DNA from: Pseudonocardiales bacterium
Lineage (GTDB): Bacteria > Actinomycetota > Actinomycetes > Mycobacteriales > Jatrophihabitantaceae
Length of the DNA stretch: 20,588 nt
Assembly (NCBI GenBank): GCA_030840415.1
Contig: JAVEEO010000276.1
Location: 1-20,588, forward strand
Direction: 5' to 3'
The notes below the pieces were generated by a model. That model did not search any database. It was not told the DNA's origin and saw nothing but the letters and a program-made list of their open reading frames with translations. Shown here piece by piece: positions 15,677-20,588 of the stretch. Made by a program: the position numbers and the translations under genes. Position 1 is the first letter of the stretch; each line of letters begins with the position of its first letter.

Positions 15677-15770
15677 GCAGAGAAGCCCTGCCCGACCCGG
15701 TACCCCCGTACCATCGCGACAGGGCTTCTACTGCTCTTGCGTCCCTCGTGTACCCCCGTACCAGGCAAGA
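15677..15770. repeat. Two 13-bp repeats 50 bp apart, each framed by its own inverted repeat
   Basis: TACCCCCGTACCA occurs at 15701-15713 and 15751-15763. Copy one lies between AGAAGCCCTG (15681-15690) and CAGGGCTTCT (15720-15729), a 10-bp perfect stem that extends by GCAG/CTGC past one bulged base. Copy two lies between TCTTGC (15735-15740) and GCAAGA (15765-15770). In both, the repeat starts exactly 10 nt after the 5' arm, although arm sequences differ. Each repeat core can also fold on itself (GGTAC-CCCC-GTACC in copy one). On the other strand the core reads GGTA-CGGGGG-TACC, resembling CsoR/RcnR-type operators. Whether it acts as RNA or DNA is open. Confidence 0.75.
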
Positions 15771-15889
15771 ATATCGGGGTCCACACCGACCACACAAGCG
15801 GCAAACTAGTTACCGACCGACTACAGCGAGTGGTCGAACTGGATCGAGTTTATGCTGCAAACCAAGCCCGATTCGCCACTGGCACCGGA

Positions 15890-15895
15890 TAGAGT
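15890..15895 (+). promoter_or_regulatory. -10 element for the leaderless zinc-ribbon gene
   Basis: TAGAGT at 15890-15895 is followed by 8 nt and then GTG 15904, with no ribosome site. This supports the GTG start. A second possible hexamer, TATGCT, lies at 15850-15855. Confidence 0.45.
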
Positions 15896-15903
15896 TACCC
15901 CCC

Positions 15904-16302
15904 GTGGCTCCCCCTCCCGGCACTGGCACGGACGACGCCGACGGCGCTGATCAGGGCCGGCACCCGCGGGATCCCGCCGCGCTGCACGGCGCTTCCGATC
16001 CGGTGGCCGGCCAGACCTGCGCATTCTGCGGCGGCACCGACGTGGTCTGGTTGCACCCGCTGGCCACCGACCGGGTCCAGTTCCGCCGGTTCGGCAAGGA
16101 CGACACCTCGCCCAGCTTCTGGACGCTGTGCCAAGGCTGCGAGCAGCTCTACCAGGACGGCCAGGACGACCGGCTGATCGCGCTGATGAAGGACGCCAGC
16201 GGCTGGATCTGGCAGGGCACCGACGTCGAGGACGTGCTGCGCAAGCCGGTCGACGTCTTCCGCGAGGCCGATCTCGGACGCCGGGCGATCGCCGAGCACT
16301 GA
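15904..16302 (+). CDS. Small zinc-ribbon protein of unknown function
   Basis: Function not recognised. The 132-aa product begins with a disordered Pro/Gly/Asp-rich stretch (about 1-35). It then has two CxxC pairs, C39/C42 (QTCAFCGG) and C76/C79 (TLCQGCEQLY), spaced as in a treble-clef or zinc-ribbon knuckle, with aromatic and charged residues between (VQFRRFGKDD). The last third is a helical region (DDRLIALMKDASGWIWQ, EDVLRKPVDVFREADLG). It has no membrane segment. The open frame extends upstream to 15748, but that part lacks coding character and the -10 at 15890 favours GTG 15904. It converges on the AAA+ ATPase gene, separated by a repeat-filled gap. Confidence 0.8.
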   Translation: MAPPPGTGTDDADGADQGRHPRDPAALHGASDPVAGQTCAFCGGTDVVWLHPLATDRVQFRRFGKDDTSPSFWTLCQGCEQLYQDGQDDRLIALMKDASGWIWQGTDVEDVLRKPVDVFREADLGRRAIAEH

Positions 16303-16311
16303 CCGTCGCGC

Positions 16312-16414
16312 GGCTGAGCGCCCGACATCCGAGCGCCCCGACGGCTGAGCGCCCGCGGCCGGGCAGCACTGCGGCCGGGCAGCACTGCGGCCGGGCAGCA
16401 CTGCGGCCGGGCAG
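16312..16414. repeat. Tandem repeats in the convergent gap (16-bp unit, about 3.75 copies, plus a 13-bp pair)
   Basis: The unit GCGGCCGGGCAGCACT is at 16355-16370, 16371-16386 and 16387-16402, identical, with a partial copy at 16403-16414. Each unit contains CTGC and GCAG arms around GGCCGG, so it can form small hairpins in either direction. Just upstream GGCTGAGCGCCCG occurs at 16312-16324 and 16343-16355. Lying between two convergent stop codons, the array may serve as a two-way terminator; that role is inference. Confidence 0.85.
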
Positions 16415-16425
16415 CGAGAAGCCGT

Positions 16426-18396
16426 TCAGGCAGGCAGGAAGCCGTGCTCCGGAACCCGGCGACCCAGCTTGCGGTATTCCCCGACCGTGGCCACCGCCAG
16501 GTGCCGCATGCCGATCGGCTCGTCGACGCTGATCGCGTCGTAGGCGGCCGACAGCACGATGTTGCGGATGTCGCCGCCGGCCAGTTCCACCGACTCGGCG
16601 AGGAAGTCGAGGTCGACCGGGTCGTGCGGATCGAGGGCGTGCAACTGCCGCAGGTGGCTCTGCCAAAGCCGGCGGCGGGTGGCCGGATCCGGATCCGGAA
16701 AGTGCACGATGAAGCTCATCCGGCGCGAGAAGGCCTGGTCCAGGTTGCCCCTCAGGTTGGTGGCCAGGATCGTGATGCCGCTGAACTGCTCCATCCGCTG
16801 CAACAGGTAGGCGACTTCCTGATTGGCGTACCGGTCGCGCGAGTCGCGCACCTCCGACCGGCTGCCGAACAGCGCGTCCGCCTCGTCGAAGAACAGCACC
16901 ACGTCCAGCGCCTCGGCGGACTGGAACACCTTCTCCAGGTTCTTCTCGGTCTCGCCGATGTACTTGTCCACGATGGCGGACAGGTCCACCTGAAACAGGT
17001 CGATCGACAGTTCCTCGGCGATCACGTTGGCCGCCAGCGTCTTGCCGGTGCCGGGGCTGCCGGTGAACAGCGCCGCGATGCCGCTGCCCTTGCCCCGCAG
17101 CGGGCCACGGGCGGTGACCTGGTCGCGGACCCGGGCCCAGCTCACCAGCTGGTGCAGCGACTGCCGGGCGTGCTCGGGCAGCACCAGGTCGTCGAAGCTC
17201 GGCCCGCTGCCGGTCTGGGCGGTGGCCGCGATCCGGTTCACCCCGGTGCCGCCGGAGCCGCCGACCCGGCGGGCCGCCTCGCGCACCACCGCCGCCGACA
17301 GCGGCTGGCGCTGGGAGTCGGCCAGCATCCGCGCGTACCGGGCGGTCTCCAGCACCTCCTCCGGGGTCAGCCGCAGCCCGAGCAGGGCGTGGCGCAACCC
17401 CTCGTCGGCCTCGGCCAGCTCCCCGAGGCCGGTGCGCCAGACCTCGGCGCGGTCGGTGATCGCCAGCGGATGGGCATCCACGGCCAGCGGGAACCGGCGC
17501 AGCCAGCTCGGGTTCCACGGCCGGGCGCCCACCGCGACCACCGGCACCGCGGCCCGCTCCAGCAGCTCGAGCCCGGCTACCGTGGCCGGCTCGCCGAGCA
17601 GCTCGGCGCTGGTGACCACCAGCCCGCAGCCGCGCAGGCCGGCCTCCCGGGCGGCCGAGGCCACCGCCGAGAGCAGGTCGGCATCGGCCGGGCAGCGGCG
17701 CATGTCCACGGCCAGGCACTGCAGCCCGAGGGCGGCGAACGCTCCGGCGGCCAGGGAGTTTCCGGCGGCGGCCGCCGCCGACCTGATCCAGATCAGCGGC
17801 ACGCCGTTGCTGATCGCCGACGCGACCATCGAGGTCCCGGCCAGCTCGATCGGCACCGGGAAGCTGCGCATGGCGGCCACCGGCGGGTCGGACTGCTCGG
17901 AGCCGGCGAGGAAGGCCGCCACCGGATCAGGCACCCGCAGTTGGCGCCCCAGCCACGGCTCGGAACCCAGCACCTCCACCAGCCGGTGCCGGCGCAGCGG
18001 GCCGTCCGGGCCGAGCCGGTCGAAGCCGTCGGCTGCCAGGGTCGGGATCGAGGACAGTTCCAGCGCCAGCGCGATGCTGGGCCGGGCCGGTGCGCTCAGC
18101 CCCCGCAGCAGTCCGAACGCCATGCTGAGGTTGGCGTCGAAGTCGGCCGCGGCCGCGATGGTCAGCAGCCCGGCATCGACCGGGTCGAGCTCGAACACCT
18201 CGCTCACCCCGGCCAGCACGTCGCCATCAGGCTCGGCAGCAGGCTGGGCAGCGGCCTCGCCGGGTTCGCCGCCGTAGTCGGCACGCAGCACGGCCACGAT
18301 GGAGTCGAGCTCGCGGACCGGCCCGCCGCCGGCTTCGGCCCGGCGGTGGGCCGCCACCGCGACCTGCTCGACCAACCCGGCCATTCGCTGTCGCAT
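16426..18396 (-). CDS. AAA+ ATPase of the contractile injection system type (Afp15/Pvc15-like)
   Basis: A cytoplasmic AAA+ ATPase of 656 aa. Such ATPases accompany eCIS loci and are thought to aid particle assembly or recycling. The C-terminal module (about 405-650) is complete: Walker A GSPGTGKT at 446-453, Walker B VVLFFDEAD with D504/E505, sensor-1 asparagine in ATNLRGN, and the arginine pair in FSRRM. The N-terminal half holds a helical region (DPVDAGLLTIAAAADFD) and a second AAA-like fold (about 195-330) in which the P-loop is replaced by SAAAAAGNS (from 206) and Walker B by GLVVTSAE. ATG 18396 has GGAGAGGAC at a good distance; the frame is open to 18519 without a better start. It is divergent from the DUF4255 gene. 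Confidence 0.87.
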   Translation of the reverse strand: MRQRMAGLVEQVAVAAHRRAEAGGGPVRELDSIVAVLRADYGGEPGEAAAQPAAEPDGDVLAGVSEVFELDPVDAGLLTIAAAADFDANLSMAFGLLRGLSAPARPSIALALELSSIPTLAADGFDRLGPDGPLRRHRLVEVLGSEPWLGRQLRVPDPVAAFLAGSEQSDPPVAAMRSFPVPIELAGTSMVASAISNGVPLIWIRSAAAAAGNSLAAGAFAALGLQCLAVDMRRCPADADLLSAVASAAREAGLRGCGLVVTSAELLGEPATVAGLELLERAAVPVVAVGARPWNPSWLRRFPLAVDAHPLAITDRAEVWRTGLGELAEADEGLRHALLGLRLTPEEVLETARYARMLADSQRQPLSAAVVREAARRVGGSGGTGVNRIAATAQTGSGPSFDDLVLPEHARQSLHQLVSWARVRDQVTARGPLRGKGSGIAALFTGSPGTGKTLAANVIAEELSIDLFQVDLSAIVDKYIGETEKNLEKVFQSAEALDVVLFFDEADALFGSRSEVRDSRDRYANQEVAYLLQRMEQFSGITILATNLRGNLDQAFSRRMSFIVHFPDPDPATRRRLWQSHLRQLHALDPHDPVDLDFLAESVELAGGDIRNIVLSAAYDAISVDEPIGMRHLAVATVGEYRKLGRRVPEHGFLPA

Positions 18397-18546
18397 GGCA
18401 GTCCTCTCCGGCGCGGGCCGGTAGCTCCGATTCGAGGGGCGTGCGGTTACCGGTGTCCAGGCCCGGGGCCGCGCCGCCGGACGTCCCCTTACCCTTCGGC
18501 GCCGGCCGGGCGCGTTCAAGTGGCGGGGCTACACCTTCTCAGGTAA

Positions 18547-18579
18547 ACACTTGCTAACAGTGACCCCACACTTGCGAAC
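18547..18579 (+). repeat. 12-bp direct repeats 21 bp apart upstream of the DUF4255 gene
   Basis: ACACTTGCTAAC at 18547-18558 and ACACTTGCGAAC at 18568-18579 differ at one base. The 21-bp offset is two helical turns, putting both on one face of the DNA. The second copy ends 10 bp before the TATTAT hexamer, overlapping where a -35 element would be. Pattern suits a transcription activator; identity unknown. Confidence 0.65.
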
Positions 18580-18643
18580 TTGGCGTTATTATTATGCCCG
18601 GGACGCTGGCTGGTACAGGCTGCCATGTCCTCGGGGGCACTTC

Positions 18644-18667
18644 AAACGGAACCGACCGGTTCCGTTT
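18644..18667. promoter_or_regulatory. 24-bp near-perfect palindrome upstream of the DUF4255 gene
   Basis: Arms AAACGGAACCG (18644-18654) and CGGTTCCGTTT (18657-18667) are exact reverse complements around a central AC. It ends 11 nt before the ribosome-binding site. The length and symmetry are typical of TetR-family operators. As RNA it could also form a hairpin close to the ribosome site. No matching regulator gene lies in the window. Confidence 0.7.
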
Positions 18668-18692
18668 CGCGCGCACCCGAGGGGACCGACCA

Positions 18693-19262
18693 GTGCTGAT
18701 CCCCCTCGTCGAACAGGGCCTGGAGAAGCTGGTCCGGGCGGCGCTGCCGCTGCCCGAACAGGTCGGCGCGGTGTCCTTCGACCCGCCGTCGCGCAGCTGG
18801 GCCGCCCAGCTCAGCCGGATCACCGTCAGCATGTTCCTGTTCGGGATCGGCCGCAGCCCGCAGCCGCCACGACCGATGGCCGACCGCAGCGACGCAAACG
18901 GCCGCGTCCAACGGCGCGGGCCGCTGCCGATGATCGAGCTGAACTACCTGGTCAGCGCCTGGGCCGGCAACGTCCGCGACGAGCACGAGCTGCTCGGCGA
19001 CGTGCTCGGCTGCTTCCTCACCCATCAGGCGATGCCCGCCGAGTTCGCCGCGCCCGGGCTGCTGTCCACCGTGCAGATCGCGCTCGCGCCGGCCGATACA
19101 CCACGTGTGAAGGATGTCTTCGCCTCGATCGAGGGCTCGATGCGTGCCGCGTTCGAGATCGTGCTGACCACCGCGCTGGACGTCGGCGCCTGGGCCGACG
19201 CGGCCCCGAGCGTGCAGCGGATCGAGGCCCTCACCGCACCGCTGCCCGCGGGGGCGCCCTAG
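18693..19262 (+). CDS. DUF4255 / Pvc16 N-terminal-domain protein (eCIS tube-terminator type)
   Basis: The family (DUF4255, Pvc16 N-terminal domain) is a marker of eCIS loci; in studied particles it caps the distal end of tube and sheath. The 189-aa protein shows the family pattern: N-terminal LIPLVEQGLEKLVRAALPL, then VSFDPPSRSWAAQLSRITVSMFLFGI, MIELNYLVSAWAGNVRDEHELLGDVLGCF in the centre, and a C-terminal AFEIVLTTALDVG stretch. GTG 18693 is chosen because GAGGGG (18679-18684) lies 8 nt upstream and family similarity begins there; the frame is open to 18594. It is 5 nt from the next gene, so the two are surely in one operon. Confidence 0.88.
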   Translation: MLIPLVEQGLEKLVRAALPLPEQVGAVSFDPPSRSWAAQLSRITVSMFLFGIGRSPQPPRPMADRSDANGRVQRRGPLPMIELNYLVSAWAGNVRDEHELLGDVLGCFLTHQAMPAEFAAPGLLSTVQIALAPADTPRVKDVFASIEGSMRAAFEIVLTTALDVGAWADAAPSVQRIEALTAPLPAGAP

Positions 19263-19267
19263 CCGCC

Positions 19268-20588
19268 ATGCTCGTCACCGCAGACACCCAACTCCTGGAC
19301 ATCGCACCCGGCGGGAGCGCCGAGGTGGTGCTCGACGTCCGCAACACCAGCTCGATCATCGACGGGGTCACCACCCGCGTGATCGGGCTGCCCGCGGCCG
19401 GCGTGACCAGCAAGCCGATGATGCTGCCGCTGTTCCCCGACGCCAGCGGCCAGGTCACCCTGTCGGTCGGGCTGCCGGCCAGCTACCCGGCCGGCCGGCA
19501 TGCGGTCACCATCGAGGTCGCCTCGGTCGGCGCCGGACAGCCCTCGGCCTACCTCGACCTCGACATGCGGGTCGCCGGCCGGATGGGGCTGGAGCTGAGC
19601 TGCCGCCCGCAGGTGGCCCGGGCCCGCCGGCAGGCCAGGTTCGTGCTCCAACTGGCCAACACCGGCAACCTCGCGGTGGACGTCGAGCTCAGCGCGGTGG
19701 ACGCCGACCGGGCCGTCAGCACCTCCTTTAGCCCGCCCCGGCTGCGGATCGAGGCGGGTGCCGTCGCGGTCTGCGTGCTGCGGGTGCGCGGCCCGCGGAT
19801 GATCACCGGTGCCGAGCTGGACCGCACCGTGACGGTGCAGGCCGTCGCGACGGCCGCCGGCCCGGTGCCGGCACCCGCACCCGACGCGGCGATGACCCGC
19901 TACACCGGCCGGGATTCCGACGACCTGTGGCTGGAGGAACTGCGCGTTCTGGCGGCCCCCGACCCGTCCGCCGATGCGGTGACCGACCCGGCCGGGACGC
20001 TGGAACCGGTGGTGCGGAGCACCGCCGTCCGGTTGCGGCAGCGACCGCTGCTCAGCCGCGGTCTGCTGACCGCCCTCGTGCTGCTGGCCATCGTCGGGCT
20101 GTGGGCCTCGGTGTTCCTGCTCGGCATCAGCCAGGCGTTCAAGGGCGAGCCGATGACCAAGCAGGCGCCGGCCTCGTTCTTCGCCACCGCCAGCGGGCAG
20201 GCAGCGAGCGGTCCCAGCGACGGCATCGCCAACGCCGCCGCGGTGACCGGCGGGTCACCGGCCGGGGCGCTGCCCAAGTCCGGCCCGCTGCCGCCCGGAG
20301 TGGGCGCGGTCATCACCGGGACGGTGACGGCGGCGAGCAACAAGCTGCCGGCCGGCCGGATCCTCATCGAGGCGCTGCGGGTCACCGACAGCGGCCTGCA
20401 GGTGGCGAGCTCGGCGGCCAGCCAGACCGATGGCACCTACACCCTCGCCGGCCTGTTCCCGACCCAGTACCTGCTGCGCTTCTCCGCCACCGGGTACCAG
20501 ACGCTGTGGTACCCGGCCGCGACCAAGCAGGCCGGGGCCCGGCCGGTGACCGCCGGCATCGAGGCCGCCACCGGCGGCATCAACGCCC
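19268..20588 (+). CDS. Single-pass membrane protein with cytoplasmic Ig-like region and external carboxypeptidase-regulatory-like domain, eCIS-linked (3' end outside window)
   Basis: The visible 440 codons show no signal peptide. Residues 1-200 look like two beta-rich Ig-like domains (IAPGGSAEVVLDVRNTSSI; RQARFVLQLANTGNLAVDVEL). A linker with RYTGRDSDDLWLEEL follows, then a basic patch (RSTAVRLRQRPLLSR) and one transmembrane helix (about 265-288). After an Ala/Gly/Pro/Ser spacer comes a beta-sandwich of the carboxypeptidase-regulatory type (GAVITGTVTAASNKLPAGRI; QTDGTYTLAGLFPTQYLLRF; GYQTLWYP). The positive-inside rule puts the N-terminus in the cytoplasm. Membrane proteins of this kind occur in actinobacterial eCIS loci, and a docking role for such a protein (CisA) has been proposed in Streptomyces; applying that here is inference. 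It may continue with more repeats past the edge. Confidence 0.82.
   Translation, partial: MLVTADTQLLDIAPGGSAEVVLDVRNTSSIIDGVTTRVIGLPAAGVTSKPMMLPLFPDASGQVTLSVGLPASYPAGRHAVTIEVASVGAGQPSAYLDLDMRVAGRMGLELSCRPQVARARRQARFVLQLANTGNLAVDVELSAVDADRAVSTSFSPPRLRIEAGAVAVCVLRVRGPRMITGAELDRTVTVQAVATAAGPVPAPAPDAAMTRYTGRDSDDLWLEELRVLAAPDPSADAVTDPAGTLEPVVRSTAVRLRQRPLLSRGLLTALVLLAIVGLWASVFLLGISQAFKGEPMTKQAPASFFATASGQAASGPSDGIANAAAVTGGSPAGALPKSGPLPPGVGAVITGTVTAASNKLPAGRILIEALRVTDSGLQVASSAASQTDGTYTLAGLFPTQYLLRFSATGYQTLWYPAATKQAGARPVTAGIEAATGGINA

Larger units (their letters stand above)
15557..15903. other. 347-bp gap without a convincing gene, with repeats and inverted repeats
   Basis: Between the regulator and the zinc-ribbon gene no frame on either strand shows the codon-position GC pattern or a recognisable protein. 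The right half (from about 15760) is visibly less GC-rich than its surroundings. It contains an inverted repeat CCACTG/CAGTGG (15620-15625 and 15651-15656), the pair of 13-bp repeats described separately, and the promoter of the zinc-ribbon gene. Confidence 0.6.
18397..18692. promoter_or_regulatory. Divergent control region between the AAA+ ATPase and the DUF4255 gene
   Basis: This 296-bp stretch is the presumed double promoter of the eCIS edge. It contains an AT-rich island (about 18540-18596) unusual for this genome, a -10-like TATTAT at 18590-18595, a direct-repeat pair and a long palindrome, listed separately. No good -35 stands 16-19 bp from TATTAT, which would fit an activator-dependent promoter. 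No gene is seen in it. Confidence 0.55.

Noticed and set aside
15483..15797. Minus-strand open frame (104 codons) reaching into the 347-bp gap
   Set aside because: It overlaps the OhrR-type gene start, its promoter and the perfect palindrome, has no family likeness and no ribosome site.
15748..15903. Upstream extension of the zinc-ribbon protein
   Set aside because: This part has lower GC, no coding bias at third positions and includes the TAGAGT promoter hexamer; the GTG at 15904 is better supported.
15557..15903. tRNA gene or known riboswitch in the gap
   Set aside because: No cloverleaf with a TTCGA-type T-loop and no recognised conserved riboswitch core could be placed by eye; only the novel repeat pair remains.
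16444..18546. A 700-codon open frame on the plus strand opposite the AAA+ ATPase
   Set aside because: Antisense shadow in high-GC DNA; the minus strand has Walker A, Walker B and sensor motifs.
18594..18692. Extended N-terminus of the DUF4255 protein from 18594
   Set aside because: It would translate through the 24-bp palindrome and the ribosome-binding site of the GTG at 18693, and family similarity begins only at that GTG.
16426..20588. Type VI secretion system or intact prophage
   Set aside because: No TssB/C/M, ClpV-type tandem with both active AAA modules, integrase or capsid gene is visible; DUF4255 points to the eCIS class.

Overview
The window is very GC-rich and densely coded, with short gaps, ATGA stop/start overlaps, GTG starts and several apparently leaderless genes. 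This, with the gene content, points to a high-GC Actinomycetota chromosome, perhaps of the Frankiales/Nakamurellales/Streptomyces sort. No rRNA, tRNA, transposase or phage structural gene was recognised. Genus cannot be set by eye.

Left part (1-7715). The window opens inside a membrane-anchored trypsin-like/PDZ protease of the HtrA type (minus strand). Next comes a phenylacetate degradation locus: paaZ on the minus strand and paaABCDE on the plus strand, divergent around a 260-bp control region. PaaABCE form the phenylacetyl-CoA 1,2-epoxidase, PaaD is thought to mature its iron centres, and PaaZ opens and oxidises the oxepin-CoA ring. The control region holds two overlapping inverted repeats that look like a TetR/PaaR operator, and an 18-bp tandem repeat in the paaZ leader. 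paaK, paaG/H/J and paaR are absent from the window.

Middle (7741-14506). An AI-2E-family membrane protein is followed by cydAB, encoding a short-Q-loop cytochrome bd-type quinol oxidase. On the minus strand an MSOX/MTOX-type flavin amine oxidase overlaps a glycerate kinase. A single-pass membrane protein of unknown function follows on the plus strand.

Redox pair and structured gap (14510-16302). An OsmC-type peroxidase lies downstream of an OhrR-type MarR regulator whose leaderless promoter overlaps a perfect 18-bp palindrome. A 347-bp gap then carries two copies of a 13-bp G/C-tract repeat exactly 50 bp apart, each inside an inverted repeat. It ends at a small zinc-ribbon protein.

Right edge (16426-20588), the most interesting part. 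A two-module AAA+ ATPase (only the second AAA module has intact Walker motifs) is divergent from a DUF4255/Pvc16-type protein. The latter is followed by a single-pass membrane protein with a long cytoplasmic N-terminus and an external carboxypeptidase-regulatory-like domain. This combination is typical of the edge of an extracellular contractile injection system (eCIS) cluster; sheath, tube, spike and baseplate genes would lie to the right of the window. The divergent region carries direct repeats 21 bp apart and a 24-bp near-perfect palindrome, which suggests dedicated control.
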